Of a DNA stretch of 57,995 nucleotides, positions 48,516-57,995 are shown piece after piece. Under the pieces are notes generated by a model that did no database searches, had not been told where the DNA came from, and worked only from the letters and a program-made list of their open reading frames with translations. Both the position numbers and the translations under genes were made by a program. This DNA is from Streptococcus oralis (lineage in GTDB: Bacteria > Bacillota > Bacilli > Lactobacillales > Streptococcaceae): the NCBI RefSeq assembly GCF_001578935.1, contig NZ_KQ969522.1:432006-490000 (forward strand), given 5' to 3'. Within the stretch, counting starts at the first letter, position 1. Every line of letters starts with the position of its first letter.

Positions 48516-51500
48516 ATGGTAACTTTATTAGATTTATTCTCAGAAAATGACCAGATAAAAAAATGGCATCAAAATCTGATAGATAAGAAAAGACAACTAA
48601 TACTTGGTTTATCAACGTCTACCAAGGCTATTGCAATTGCAAGCAGTCTAGAAAAAGAAAATAAGATTGTGTTACTGACTTCAACTTATGGAGAAGCAGA
48701 ACGAATTATCAGTGATCTTCTTTCTCTCTTAGGAGAGGAACTTGTCTATCCATTTTTGGTTGATGACTCTCCTATGGTAGAGTTTTTGATGTCTTCACAA
48801 GAAAAAATCATTTCGCGGGTTGAGGCCTTGCGTTTTTTGAGTGATCCGTCTAAGAAAGGGATTTTAGTTTGTAATATCGCAGCGAGTCGGTTAATTTTAC
48901 CCTCTCCGACTAGATTTAAAGAAAGTACTATAAAAATTGCAGTTGGTGAAGAATATGATCAACATGACCTTCTTCACAAATTAAAGGAAATAGGCTATCG
49001 CAAAGTTACACAAGTACAGACCCAAGGTGAGTTTAGTATTCGAGGAGATATTTTAGATATTTTTGAGATGTCTCAGTTAGAACCTTTCCGAATCGAGTTT
49101 TTTGGTGATGAAGTAGATGGTATTCGTACTTTTGAAGTCGAAACACAATTATCAAAAGAAAATCAGACAAACCTCACTATCTTTCCAGCTAGCGACATAC
49201 TTTTGAGAGAAAAAGATTATCAACGAGGACAGTTAGCTTTAGAAAAGCAAATTTCGAAGACTCTATCGCCGATTTTGAAATCCTATCTAGAAGAAATTTT
49301 GTCAAGTTTTCATCAAAAACAAGTACATTCAGATAGTCGAAAGTTTTTGTCCTTATGTTATGATAAAACATGGACTGTATTTGATTATATTGAAAAAGAT
49401 ACACCAGTATTTTTTGATGACTATCAAAAATTGATGAATCAGTATGAATCCTTTGAAAGAGAATTAGCACAATACTTTACAGAAGATTTACAGAATGGTA
49501 AATCATTTTCTGGGATGCAGTATTTTGCAGATACAGAGCAAACCTATAAAAAACAAAGTCCAGTTACCTTTTTCTCCAATCTGCAAAAGGGCTTAGGAAA
49601 TTTCAAGTTTGATCACATTTATCAATTTAATCAATATCCCATGCAAGAATTCTTCAATCAGTTTTCTTTTCTTAAAGAAGAAATAGAGCGATACAAAAAA
49701 ATGGACTACACCATTGTTTTGCAGTCTAGCAATTCAATGGGAAGTAAAACATTGGAGGATGTTTTAGAGGAATATCAGATCAAATTGGATTCCAGAGATA
49801 AGTCAAGTATCTGTAAAGAATCTGTAAACTTGATTGAGGGTAATCTAAGACATGGTTTTCATTTTGTAGATGAAAAAATTCTCTTGATTACTGAACATGA
49901 GATTTTTCAAAAGAAATTAAAACGTCGGTTTAGAAGACAACATGCTTCAAATGCAGAGCGATTAAAAGATTATAATGAACTTGAAAAAGGGGACTACGTT
50001 GTTCACCATATCCATGGAATTGGTCAATATTTAGGAATCGAAACAATTGAAATCCAAGGTATTCATCGTGATTATGTCAGTGTACAGTATCAAAATGGTG
50101 ACCAAATCTCTATCCCAGTAGAGCAGATTCAGTTACTGTCTAAATATGTTTCAAGTGATGGGAAACCTCCAAAACTCAATAAATTAAATGACGGTCATTT
50201 CAAAAAGGCCAAGCAAAAAGTTAAGAACCAGGTAGAGGATATAGCTGACGATTTAATAAAACTCTATTCTGAGCGTAGTCAGTTGAAGGGTTTTGCTTTC
50301 TCAGCTGATGATGAAGATCAACATGCTTTTGATGATACCTTCCCTTATGTTGAAACGGATGATCAACTTCGTAGTATTGAGGAAATCAAGAGAGATATGC
50401 AAGATTCTCATCCCATGGATCGACTTCTGGTTGGAGATGTTGGTTTTGGGAAGACTGAGGTTGCAATGCGTGCTGCCTTTAAGGCGGTCAATGATCACAA
50501 ACAGGTAGTCGTTCTAGTTCCAACGACGGTTTTAGCGCAACAGCACTATACGAATTTTAAGGAACGATTCCAAAATTTTGCAGTTAATATTGATGTGTTG
50601 AGTCGCTTTAGAAGTAAAAAAGAGCAGGCAGAGACACTTGAAAAACTAAAGAATGGTCAAGTCGATATTTTGATTGGAACGCATCGTGTTTTATCAAAAG
50701 ATGTTGTGTTTTCAGATTTGGGATTGATGATTATTGATGAGGAACAACGATTTGGTGTCAAGCATAAGGAAACTTTGAAAGAACTGAAAAAACAAGTAGA
50801 TGTTCTAACCTTGACAGCAACGCCAATCCCTCGTACTCTCCACATGTCTATGCTGGGAATCCGAGATTTGTCTGTTATTGAAACTCCTCCAACCAATCGC
50901 TATCCTGTTCAAACCTATGTATTAGAGAAGAATGATAGTGTCATTCGTGATGCTGTCTTGCGTGAAATGGAGCGTGGAGGTCAAGTTTACTATCTTTACA
51001 ACAAAGTTGACACGATTGACCAGAAGGTTTCAGAATTACAGGAGTTGATTCCAGAGGCTTCAATTGGGTATGTTCACGGACAAATGAGTGAAATTCAGTT
51101 AGAAAATACTCTACTGGACTTTATTGAAGGACAATATGATATTTTGGTGACAACTACTATTATTGAGACAGGGGTAGATATTCCAAACGCCAATACCTTA
51201 TTTATTGAAAATGCAGATCATATGGGCTTGTCAACCTTGTATCAATTAAGAGGAAGAGTTGGTCGTAGCAATCGTATTGCTTATGCTTATCTCATGTATC
51301 GTCCAGAAAAATCAATCAGTGAAGTCTCTGAAAAGAGATTAGAAGCGATTAAGGGATTTACAGAATTAGGCTCAGGATTTAAGATTGCGATGCGAGATCT
51401 TTCGATTCGTGGAGCAGGAAATCTCCTAGGAAAATCCCAATCAGGTTTCATTGATTCTGTTGGTTTTGAATTGTATTCTCAGTTACTAGAGGAAGCTATT

Positions 51501-52019
51501 GCTAAACGTAATGGCAATGGGAACACAAGAACAAAAGGAAATGCTGAGTTGATTTTACAAATCGATGCTTATCTTCCTGATACTTATATTTCTGATCAAC
51601 GACATAAGATTGAAATTTACAAGAAAATTCGTCAAATTGACAACCGTGTCAACTATGAAGAACTACAAGAAGAATTGATGGATCGCTTTGGAGAATACCC
51701 AGATGTAGTAGCCTATCTTTTAGAAATTGGTTTGGTCAAGTCATATTTGGATCAGGTCTTTGTGGAACGTGTGGAAAGAAAAGAAAATAAGATTACAGTT
51801 CAATTTGAAAAAGTCACTCAACGACTATTCTTGGCTCAAGATTATTTTAAAGCCTTATCCGCAACGAACTTAAAAGCAGCCATAGCTGAGAATAAGGGAG
51901 TAATGGAAGTCGTATTTGATGTTCGAAACAAGAAGGATTATGAAATTTTAGAAGGTCTGCTGATTTTTGGAGAAAGTTTATTAGAGATAAAAGAGTTGAA
52001 AGACGGTAATTCCCTATAA
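48516..52019 (+). CDS. mfd: Transcription-repair coupling factor Mfd
   Basis: 1167-residue SF2 translocase that removes stalled RNA polymerase and recruits UvrA. UvrB-like N-terminal modules, the RNA-polymerase-interacting CarD-like domain (LEKGDYVVHHIHGIGQYLG, about 487-505), Walker A VGDVGFGKTEVAMRA, DEEQRFGV, and the TRCF C-terminal domain with TRG motif and UvrA-binding region. Begins on the base after the pth stop. Confidence 0.97.
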   Translation: MVTLLDLFSENDQIKKWHQNLIDKKRQLILGLSTSTKAIAIASSLEKENKIVLLTSTYGEAERIISDLLSLLGEELVYPFLVDDSPMVEFLMSSQEKIISRVEALRFLSDPSKKGILVCNIAASRLILPSPTRFKESTIKIAVGEEYDQHDLLHKLKEIGYRKVTQVQTQGEFSIRGDILDIFEMSQLEPFRIEFFGDEVDGIRTFEVETQLSKENQTNLTIFPASDILLREKDYQRGQLALEKQISKTLSPILKSYLEEILSSFHQKQVHSDSRKFLSLCYDKTWTVFDYIEKDTPVFFDDYQKLMNQYESFERELAQYFTEDLQNGKSFSGMQYFADTEQTYKKQSPVTFFSNLQKGLGNFKFDHIYQFNQYPMQEFFNQFSFLKEEIERYKKMDYTIVLQSSNSMGSKTLEDVLEEYQIKLDSRDKSSICKESVNLIEGNLRHGFHFVDEKILLITEHEIFQKKLKRRFRRQHASNAERLKDYNELEKGDYVVHHIHGIGQYLGIETIEIQGIHRDYVSVQYQNGDQISIPVEQIQLLSKYVSSDGKPPKLNKLNDGHFKKAKQKVKNQVEDIADDLIKLYSERSQLKGFAFSADDEDQHAFDDTFPYVETDDQLRSIEEIKRDMQDSHPMDRLLVGDVGFGKTEVAMRAAFKAVNDHKQVVVLVPTTVLAQQHYTNFKERFQNFAVNIDVLSRFRSKKEQAETLEKLKNGQVDILIGTHRVLSKDVVFSDLGLMIIDEEQRFGVKHKETLKELKKQVDVLTLTATPIPRTLHMSMLGIRDLSVIETPPTNRYPVQTYVLEKNDSVIRDAVLREMERGGQVYYLYNKVDTIDQKVSELQELIPEASIGYVHGQMSEIQLENTLLDFIEGQYDILVTTTIIETGVDIPNANTLFIENADHMGLSTLYQLRGRVGRSNRIAYAYLMYRPEKSISEVSEKRLEAIKGFTELGSGFKIAMRDLSIRGAGNLLGKSQSGFIDSVGFELYSQLLEEAIAKRNGNGNTRTKGNAELILQIDAYLPDTYISDQRHKIEIYKKIRQIDNRVNYEELQEELMDRFGEYPDVVAYLLEIGLVKSYLDQVFVERVERKENKITVQFEKVTQRLFLAQDYFKALSATNLKAAIAENKGVMEVVFDVRNKKDYEILEGLLIFGESLLEIKELKDGNSL

Positions 52020-52076
52020 CATTTTTCTTCTATAAAAAGGATAAAAATGGTACAATAATAATTTGAGGTAATAAAA

Positions 52077-52343
52077 ATGAGATTAGACAAGTATTTAAAA
52101 GTATCACGAATTATTAAGCGCCGCACAGTCGCAAAGGAAGTAGCAGATAAAGGTAGAATCAAGGTGAACGGAATCTTGGCCAAAAGTTCAACGGATTTGA
52201 AAGTTGATGACCAAGTTGAAATTCGTTTTGGTAATAAGTTGCTACTTGTAAAAGTACTGGAGATGAAAGATAGTACAAAAAAAGAAGATGCAGCAGGCAT
52301 GTATGAAATTCTCAGTGAAACACGGGTAGAAGAAAATGTCTAA
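52077..52343 (+). CDS. rqcP: S4 domain ribosome quality-control protein RqcP
   Basis: 88 residues with a single S4 domain ([24 protein letters not shown]...GRIKVNG). Family YabO/RqcP binds stalled 50S particles and supports RqcH-driven alanine tailing. Overlaps the divIC start by eight bases. Confidence 0.9.
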   Translation: MRLDKYLKVSRIIKRRTVAKEVADKGRIKVNGILAKSSTDLKVDDQVEIRFGNKLLLVKVLEMKDSTKKEDAAGMYEILSETRVEENV

Positions 52344-52704
52344 AAATATTGTACAGATGAATAATTCTTTTATTCAAAATGAACATCAACGTCGTCGTTA
52401 CCTGATGAAGGAGAGACAAAAAAGAAATCGTTTTATGGGTTGGATCCTTATTTTGATGATCTTGTTGTTTATTTTACCAACTTATAACTTGGCCCAAAGC
52501 TATGATCAGTTACTGCAACGCCGTCAGCAATTGACAGAGTTGAAAGAGCAGTACCAAACTCTTAGTGACGAAAAGGATAAGGAATCCGCCTTTGCTGCAA
52601 AGTTGAAAGATGAAGACTATGTAGCAAAATATGCACGCGCCAAGTACTATTACTCAAAGAAACGAGAAGCAATTTACACAATTCCAGATTTGCTTCCGAG
52701 GTAA
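52336..52704 (+). CDS. divIC: Septum formation protein DivIC (FtsB-like)
   Basis: 122-residue bitopic protein: basic N-terminus, membrane segment (about 34-52, [16 protein letters not shown]), coiled coil (about 58-90). DivIC forms the DivIB-DivIC-FtsL trimer of the divisome. Neighbours match those in pneumococcus. Confidence 0.92.
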   Translation: MSKNIVQMNNSFIQNEHQRRRYLMKERQKRNRFMGWILILMILLFILPTYNLAQSYDQLLQRRQQLTELKEQYQTLSDEKDKESAFAAKLKDEDYVAKYARAKYYYSKKREAIYTIPDLLPR

Positions 52705-52708
52705 TGTC

Positions 52709-52831
52709 ATGGAAAATTTATTGGAAGTTGTTGAGCAATTTTTAAGTTTATCAGATGAAAAATTAGAGGAATTGGCAGCTAAAAACCATTTATTACGATT
52801 ACAAGAAGAAAGGGAAGAGAAGAATGCGTAA
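52709..52831 (+). CDS. Small conserved hypothetical protein between divIC and the beta-lactamase-like gene
   Basis: 40 residues, starting MENLLEVVEQFLSLSDEKLE and ending EEREEKNA, predicted helical and acidic with no membrane segment. I recall a counterpart of similar size at this place in pneumococcus. Function unknown. Overlaps the next gene by eight bases, indicating coupling. Confidence 0.75.
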   Translation: MENLLEVVEQFLSLSDEKLEELAAKNHLLRLQEEREEKNA

Positions 52832-54092
52832 GTTCTTAGTAGTTTTACTGCTACCTGCTTTTATCATAACCTCAAGAGTAGTTAGCACAGAAAAACAGCT
52901 TCCTTACTCTTCGCAAGAAATTTATTATCTAACCGAGTCTGATTATGGATTCTACTATAAAGAAACTCTGGAAACCCCAATGGTTTACGGAGAAACAGCT
53001 GTCTATGCTAATGAGGACCTTGTCAAGGAGTCTGGTAAATTAACTTCTGGAACCACCTTTAAAATAGTAGAATGGCGTTTGAATAAACAAGGTGTTCCTG
53101 TTTTTAAATTAGATAATCACCAGTTTATCCTTGCAGATAAGCGTTTGGTCTATGATCAAAGTCAAGTTCAAACTCAAAATAGACAAGTATGGTTGGAGCC
53201 GGGGTTTGTTATCTATAACAGCCCTTATGACTCCAAAGAAATTTCTTCATCCCTCTCTCCCTATCAACGCGTAACAGTGGATAGAACTCTCTTTGCTGAG
53301 GGACAAGAATTTCTTCATATTGATCAAGTTGGGTGGGTATCAAAAGAGTTCACCTCAGAAGAAGACAATCGCATCCAGAAGGTTCAAGAAGTTTTATCAA
53401 ACAACTATCAGAATGAAAATTATTCTATTTATGTTAAACAACTGAGTACAGGTAAAGAGGCTGGGGTGAATGAAGACAGCAAACTCTATGCAGCTAGCAT
53501 CTTGAAACTAGCCTACCTTTATTATGCTCAAGATAAGATAAATCAAGGGGAATATACGCTAGACAGTAGCTTCAAGTATATCCCAGAAGTAAATAGTTTT
53601 CCTGGGTCCTATAAACCAGAAGGTAGTGGTAGCTTGCCTAAAAAAGAAGATAACAAAGAATACAGTCTTCAACAGTTAATTACCAAGGTAACAAAAGAGT
53701 CTGACAATGTTGCTCATAATATTTTAGGTTATTACGTGACCAATCAATCTGACGGGGCTTTCAAAGAAAAAATGTCCATCATTATGGGTGAAGATTGGGA
53801 TGTGAATGATAAATTGACTTCTTCAAAAATGGCTGGAAAGGTCATGGAAGCTATTTATAATCAGAATGGTTTTGTCTTAGAGTCTCTAGGTAAGACCGAT
53901 TTTGACAACCAACGAATTGCAAAAGGTGTTTCGGTTAAGGTAGCTCATAAAATTGGAGATGCCGACGAGTTTAAACATGACACTGCCATTGTTTATACGG
54001 ATTCTCCTTTTGTTCTTTCTATTTTTACCAAAAATTCTGATTATGATACTATTGCTAAGATAGCCAAGGATGTCTATGAGGTTCTAAAATGA
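52824..54092 (+). CDS. Secreted beta-lactamase-like / penicillin-recognising serine hydrolase
   Basis: 422 residues: signal peptide or membrane anchor (1-20), an SH3b-like N-terminal part (about 25-185), then a class A beta-lactamase-like fold (about 190-422). The SxxK motif is in AASILKL, the SDN motif in KESDNVAHN, and the third motif is HKIGD in place of KTG. It could be a low-activity penicillin-binding protein or a non-catalytic relative; resistance cannot be inferred. Overlaps tilS by four bases. Confidence 0.8.
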   Translation: MRKFLVVLLLPAFIITSRVVSTEKQLPYSSQEIYYLTESDYGFYYKETLETPMVYGETAVYANEDLVKESGKLTSGTTFKIVEWRLNKQGVPVFKLDNHQFILADKRLVYDQSQVQTQNRQVWLEPGFVIYNSPYDSKEISSSLSPYQRVTVDRTLFAEGQEFLHIDQVGWVSKEFTSEEDNRIQKVQEVLSNNYQNENYSIYVKQLSTGKEAGVNEDSKLYAASILKLAYLYYAQDKINQGEYTLDSSFKYIPEVNSFPGSYKPEGSGSLPKKEDNKEYSLQQLITKVTKESDNVAHNILGYYVTNQSDGAFKEKMSIIMGEDWDVNDKLTSSKMAGKVMEAIYNQNGFVLESLGKTDFDNQRIAKGVSVKVAHKIGDADEFKHDTAIVYTDSPFVLSIFTKNSDYDTIAKIAKDVYEVLK

Positions 54093-55366
54093 GGGAACAG
54101 GATTTTTTAAATCATTTTCTCCGAAAGGAGTATTTCAAAGAACATTCTAAAGTTTTATTGGCTCTGTCTGGTGGACTGGATTCAATGTTTTTATTCCAGC
54201 TATTGTCTACTTACCAAAAAGAGTTGGGAATTGAATTGATTTTAGCACATGTAAATCACAAGCAGAGAAGTGAGTCTGACTGGGAGGAAAATGAACTAAG
54301 GAAGTTAGCTGATGCAGCTGAACTTCCTATTTATGTCACAAGCTTTTCAGGAGACTTTTCAGAAGCGCGTGCTCGAGAGTTTCGTTATGATTTTTTTAGG
54401 AAAATCATGAAAGAGGTTGGAGCGACTGCCTTGGTTACTGCCCACCATGCAGATGATCAGGTTGAAACGATTTTGATGCGCTTGATTCGAGGAAGTCGGC
54501 TACGCCATTTAACAGGAATAAAAGAAAGTCAAGTAGTTGATGATATTGAAATTATCCGTCCCTTGCTGCCTTTTCATAAAAAAATTTTTCCACAAATTTT
54601 TCATTTCGAAGATCAAACAAATCAGGAAAATACCTATTTTCGCAATCGCATTCGGAATAGGTATTTACCAGAACTTGAAAAAGAAAATCCTCGTCTTAAA
54701 TCCGCCCTTTTAGATTTAGGAAGGGAAATTTCAGATTACCAAGCAACAATAACGGAACTTTCTAAACAAATTGATGTGGAAGATTTGAATGAGCTATTTT
54801 CATACTCTCAACAAACTCAAGGGGTCTTACTTCAGAACTATCTCAATCAATTTCCAGACTTAAATCTGACGAAGGCTCAGTTTGATGAAGTTCGACAGAT
54901 TTTAGCAACGAAAAGCCAGTATCGTCATTCTCTTAAAAATGGTTACGAATTGATAAAAGAGTATCAACAGTTTCAAATTTGTAAAATCAGTCCTCAGGCC
55001 GATGAAAAGGAAGATGAACTTGTGTTACACTATCAAAATCAAGTTCGATATATGGGTTATTTATTTTCCTTTGGTATTCCTATTGAAGGGGATTTTGTTC
55101 AAAAAGTAACGGTTTCACGGGAAACATCTGTACATATTAGATGTCGAAAACCTGGCGATGTTCTTATCCTGAATGGGCATCGAAAGAAACTGAGACGTTT
55201 ATTTATAGATTTGAAAATTCCTATGGAAAAACGAAAAACAACCCCTATTATTGAGCAATTTGGAGAAATTGTCTCAATTTTAGGAATTGCGACCAGTGAT
55301 TTGAGTAAAAACACGAAAAATGATATAATGAACACTGTAATTTATATAGAAAAAATAGATAGGTAA
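54089..55366 (+). CDS. tilS: tRNA(Ile)-lysidine synthase TilS
   Basis: 425 residues. Modifies the CAU anticodon of a minor tRNA-Ile to lysidine so that it reads AUA. PP-loop motif [11 protein letters not shown] (about 26-36), the [12 protein letters not shown] segment, [11 protein letters not shown], and a C-terminal substrate domain. Essential in related bacteria. A degenerate parS lies in its 3' part at 55122-55135. Confidence 0.96.
   Translation: MREQDFLNHFLRKEYFKEHSKVLLALSGGLDSMFLFQLLSTYQKELGIELILAHVNHKQRSESDWEENELRKLADAAELPIYVTSFSGDFSEARAREFRYDFFRKIMKEVGATALVTAHHADDQVETILMRLIRGSRLRHLTGIKESQVVDDIEIIRPLLPFHKKIFPQIFHFEDQTNQENTYFRNRIRNRYLPELEKENPRLKSALLDLGREISDYQATITELSKQIDVEDLNELFSYSQQTQGVLLQNYLNQFPDLNLTKAQFDEVRQILATKSQYRHSLKNGYELIKEYQQFQICKISPQADEKEDELVLHYQNQVRYMGYLFSFGIPIEGDFVQKVTVSRETSVHIRCRKPGDVLILNGHRKKLRRLFIDLKIPMEKRKTTPIIEQFGEIVSILGIATSDLSKNTKNDIMNTVIYIEKIDR
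55122..55135. promoter_or_regulatory. Degenerate parS-like site in tilS
   Basis: GTTTCACGGGAAAC differs from the palindromic parS core at one central base (G for T) and is followed by A as in the full consensus. It may bind ParB weakly. Confidence 0.55.
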
Positions 55367-55370
55367 AAAG

Positions 55371-55913
55371 ATGTTAGAACACGATATTAAAAAAATCCTC
55401 GTTTCACATGATGAAATTACAGAAGCAGCTAAAAAGCTAGGTGCACAACTAACAAAAGAATATGAGGGGAAAAATCCAATTCTTATTGGAATTCTGAAAG
55501 GATCGATTCCTTTTATGGCTGAATTGGTCAAACATATTGATACGCATATTGAGATGGACTTCATGATGGTATCTAGTTACCATGGTGGAACAGCAAGTAG
55601 TGGTGTTATCAATATTAAGCAAGATGTGACTCAAGATATCAAAGGAAGACATGTTTTATTTGTAGAGGATATCATCGATACAGGTCAAACTTTGAAGAGT
55701 TTGAGAGATATGTTTATTGCAAGAGAAGCAGCTTCTGTTAAAATCGCGACTTTGTTGGACAAACCAGATGGACGCGTTGTTGAAATTGAAGCGGATTATA
55801 CTTGTTTTACTATTCCAAATGAGTTTGTAGTAGGTTATGGTCTGGATTATAAGGAAAATTATCGTAACCTTCCTTATGTCGGAGTATTGAAAGAAGAAGT
55901 TTATTCAAATTAG
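55371..55913 (+). CDS. hpt: Hypoxanthine-guanine phosphoribosyltransferase
   Basis: 180 residues; salvages hypoxanthine and guanine with PRPP. The PRPP motif [14 protein letters not shown] (about 98-111) and the flexible loop [13 protein letters not shown] are clear. Lies between tilS and ftsH, as in other Firmicutes, where the two neighbours can regulate ftsH. Confidence 0.97.
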   Translation: MLEHDIKKILVSHDEITEAAKKLGAQLTKEYEGKNPILIGILKGSIPFMAELVKHIDTHIEMDFMMVSSYHGGTASSGVINIKQDVTQDIKGRHVLFVEDIIDTGQTLKSLRDMFIAREAASVKIATLLDKPDGRVVEIEADYTCFTIPNEFVVGYGLDYKENYRNLPYVGVLKEEVYSN

Positions 55914-55928
55914 AAAGATCTATCTTTA

Positions 55929-57887
55929 ATGAAAAAACAAAATAATGGTTTAGTTAGAAATCCATTTCTATACTTGTTAATTATCTTCTTCCTAGTGACA
56001 GGATTCCAGTATTTTTACTCTGGAAATACTGCTGGGAGAAGTCAGCAAATTAATTATACGGAATTGGTCAAAGAAATCACAGATGATAATGTAAAAGAAC
56101 TGACTTATCAACCAAATGGTAGTGTGATTGAGGTTTCAGGTGTTTATAACACAGCAAAAGATACCAAAGAAGAAACAGGTATTCAGTTTTTCTCACCTGC
56201 TACAACAAAAGTCGAGAGATTCTCAAGTATTATCCTCCCATCTGATACAACAGTAGCAGATTTGCAAAAATTAGCCGCAGATCATAAAACACAGGTTGCA
56301 GTCAAACATGAGAGTTCAAGCGGTATGTGGATCAATATCCTTGTCTCTGTTGTGCCATTTGCTATTCTTTTCTTCTTCTTATTCTCTATGATGGGAAATA
56401 TGGGAGGAAATAATAGTAGAAATCCAATGAGTTTTGGACGTAGCAAGGCCAAGGCTGCTAACAAGGAAGATATTAAGGTTCGTTTCTCGGATGTTGCAGG
56501 TGCTGAGGAAGAAAAACAAGAATTAGTAGAAGTTGTTGAATTCCTAAAAGATCCAAAACGCTTTACCAAACTTGGTGCGCGTATTCCTGCAGGTGTTCTT
56601 TTGGAGGGACCTCCGGGAACAGGTAAGACCTTACTTGCTAAGGCAGTTGCTGGGGAAGCAGGTGTTCCATTCTTTAGTATCTCAGGTTCTGACTTTGTAG
56701 AAATGTTTGTCGGAGTTGGTGCAAGCCGCGTTCGTTCTCTTTTTGAGGATGCAAAAAAAGCAGCGCCAGCCATCATCTTTATCGATGAAATTGATGCTGT
56801 TGGTCGCCAACGTGGTGTTGGTCTTGGTGGAGGAAATGATGAACGTGAACAAACCTTGAACCAACTCTTGATTGAAATGGATGGTTTTGAGGGAAATGAA
56901 GGAATCATCGTTATCGCTGCGACGAACCGTTCAGATGTTCTAGATCCAGCTCTTCTCCGTCCAGGACGTTTTGATAGAAAAGTTTTAGTTGGTCGCCCTG
57001 ATGTTAAAGGTCGTGAAGCAATCTTGAAAGTTCACGCTAAAAATAAACCTCTGGCAGACGATGTTGATTTGAAACTAGTTGCCCAACAAACCCCAGGCTT
57101 TGTGGGAGCTGACTTAGAAAATGTTCTAAACGAGGCAGCCTTGGTTGCAGCCCGTCGCAACAAATCAATCATTGATGCTTCAGATATTGATGAGGCAGAG
57201 GACAGAGTGATTGCTGGACCATCTAAGAAGGATAAAACAGTATCACAAAGGGAACGTGAATTGGTTGCCTACCACGAGGCTGGACATACCATTGTTGGTT
57301 TAGTCTTGTCAAATGCCCGTGTTGTTCATAAAGTTACCATCGTACCACGTGGACGTGCAGGCGGATACATGATTGCACTTCCTAAAGAAGATCAAATGCT
57401 TCTGTCTAAAGAAGATATGAAAGAGCAATTGGCAGGTTTGATGGGTGGTCGTGTAGCTGAAGAGATTATCTTTAATGTTCAAACTACAGGGGCCTCAAAT
57501 GACTTTGAACAAGCTACTCAGATGGCCCGTGCAATGGTCACTGAATACGGTATGAGTGAAAAACTAGGACCAGTTCAATACGAAGGTAATCATGCTATGT
57601 TTGGTGCACAAAGTCCTCAAAAATCAATTTCAGAACAAACAGCCTATGAGATTGATGAAGAAGTACGTTTATTATTAAATGAGGCACGAAATAAAGCAGC
57701 TGAAATTATTCAATCAAATCGTGAAACCCACAAGTTGATTGCAGAAGCATTGTTGAAATACGAAACATTGGATAGTGCGCAAATCAAATCTCTCTACGAA
57801 ACTGGAAAAATGCCTGAGACCGTAGAAGAGGAATCCCATGCACTATCTTATGATGAAGTAAAATCAAAAATGAGTGAAGAAAAATAA
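55929..57887 (+). CDS. ftsH: ATP-dependent zinc metalloprotease FtsH
   Basis: 652-residue membrane AAA+ protease: two membrane segments (about 11-29 and 133-153) around an extracellular domain, AAA+ domain with Walker [11 protein letters not shown] and second region of homology [18 protein letters not shown], and an M41 protease domain with HEAGH. Degrades membrane and regulatory proteins. Length is normal; the terminator follows directly. Confidence 0.97.
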   Translation: MKKQNNGLVRNPFLYLLIIFFLVTGFQYFYSGNTAGRSQQINYTELVKEITDDNVKELTYQPNGSVIEVSGVYNTAKDTKEETGIQFFSPATTKVERFSSIILPSDTTVADLQKLAADHKTQVAVKHESSSGMWINILVSVVPFAILFFFLFSMMGNMGGNNSRNPMSFGRSKAKAANKEDIKVRFSDVAGAEEEKQELVEVVEFLKDPKRFTKLGARIPAGVLLEGPPGTGKTLLAKAVAGEAGVPFFSISGSDFVEMFVGVGASRVRSLFEDAKKAAPAIIFIDEIDAVGRQRGVGLGGGNDEREQTLNQLLIEMDGFEGNEGIIVIAATNRSDVLDPALLRPGRFDRKVLVGRPDVKGREAILKVHAKNKPLADDVDLKLVAQQTPGFVGADLENVLNEAALVAARRNKSIIDASDIDEAEDRVIAGPSKKDKTVSQRERELVAYHEAGHTIVGLVLSNARVVHKVTIVPRGRAGGYMIALPKEDQMLLSKEDMKEQLAGLMGGRVAEEIIFNVQTTGASNDFEQATQMARAMVTEYGMSEKLGPVQYEGNHAMFGAQSPQKSISEQTAYEIDEEVRLLLNEARNKAAEIIQSNRETHKLIAEALLKYETLDSAQIKSLYETGKMPETVEEESHALSYDEVKSKMSEEK

Positions 57888-57891
57888 ATTT

Positions 57892-57914
57892 AGAGAGGTT
57901 CAACCTCTCTTTTT
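57892..57914 (+). terminator. Terminator after ftsH
   Basis: AGAGAGG-TTCAA-CCTCTCT forms a seven-pair stem followed by TTTT. Confidence 0.88.
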
Positions 57915-57923
57915 ATGTTCTAA

Positions 57924-57995
57924 TGTGATGGCTACCGAGCAGATGCCCTGATAGTCGACCCTCCTCGTACAGGCTTAGATGATAAGCTACTGGAT
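57924..57995 (+). pseudogene. Fragment of a 23S rRNA uracil-5-methyltransferase (RlmCD/TrmA-like) gene
   Basis: The frame encodes CDGYRADALIVDPPRTG followed by LDDKLLD and continues past the window. DPPRxGLD is the conserved motif IV region of the TrmA/RlmD family, normally near the C-terminal end of a protein of about 450 residues. Here a stop codon (57921-57923) and the ftsH terminator lie directly upstream and no start codon is available, so the N-terminal three quarters of the gene are missing. What follows outside the window is not visible. Confidence 0.7.

Overview
The window is a low-GC Firmicute chromosome segment that spans the replication origin of a mitis-group Streptococcus. The evidence is the oriC gene order (rlmH, htrA, parB, dnaA, dnaN, ychF, pth, mfd, divIC, tilS, hpt, ftsH), a comCDE quorum-sensing locus flanked by tRNA genes, CbpD with choline-binding repeats, PcsB, and a PspA-like surface-protein signal sequence. 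The encoded competence pheromone (DLRISESIRNLIFPRKK) looks like a S. mitis/S. oralis type, not the two common pneumococcal types. Species cannot be fixed from the sequence alone.

Layout. 1-2974 (minus): 5' part of a large PspA/PspC-like helical surface protein with internal repeats; its C-terminus is outside the window. 3199-4308: murein hydrolase cbpD. 4408-8494: veg, dnaB, rplI, gdpP. 8651-10517: thiolase and hibernation factor hpf. 10597-12554: competence genes comFC and comFA behind a perfect ComX box. 12611-14727 (plus): IMPACT-family protein, a PH-domain gene broken by a stop codon, and cysK. 14831-18743 (minus): tsf, rpsB, pcsB and mreD. 18746-26000 (minus): mreC, the ECF transporter module (ecfT, ecfA2, ecfA1), pgsA, a RodZ-like protein and two M16 peptidase-family proteins. 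26161-27623 (plus): yaaA and recF. 27682-30348 (minus): guaB and trpS. 30544-34780 (plus): an ABC-F protein and YfhO. 34802-38126: YhgE/Pip protein and a divergent TetR regulator sharing two palindromic operators. 38163-40820 (minus): tRNA-Asn, tRNA-Glu, comE, comD, comC, tRNA-Arg. 40864-46413: rlmH, htrA, parB (frameshifted), dnaA, dnaN, with DnaA-box clusters. 46478-57887 (plus): DUF951, ychF, pth, mfd, rqcP, divIC, a small ORF, a beta-lactamase-like protein, tilS, hpt, ftsH. The last 72 bases hold a fragment of an RNA methyltransferase gene.

How the parts work together. Three programmes share the region. Replication and segregation: dnaA, dnaN, dnaB, recF, DnaA boxes, and parB with two core-perfect parS sites and one degenerate site inside coding genes. 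Competence: comCDE with a ComE direct repeat, comFA/comFC and cbpD with ComX-type boxes, and htrA with a CiaR box. Envelope growth: pcsB with a WalR box, mreCD, a RodZ-like protein, divIC, pgsA, GdpP, YfhO, the surface protein.

Most of the window is ordinary core genome. The main departures are a one-base deletion in a poly-A run that truncates ParB, a nonsense codon in the PH-domain gene, a repeated module of about 100 residues in the surface protein that I do not recognise, a ComX box almost touching the comFA start codon, and a methyltransferase fragment just after ftsH. No gene-free stretch exceeds 300 bases, and I see no insertion sequence, prophage or CRISPR array.
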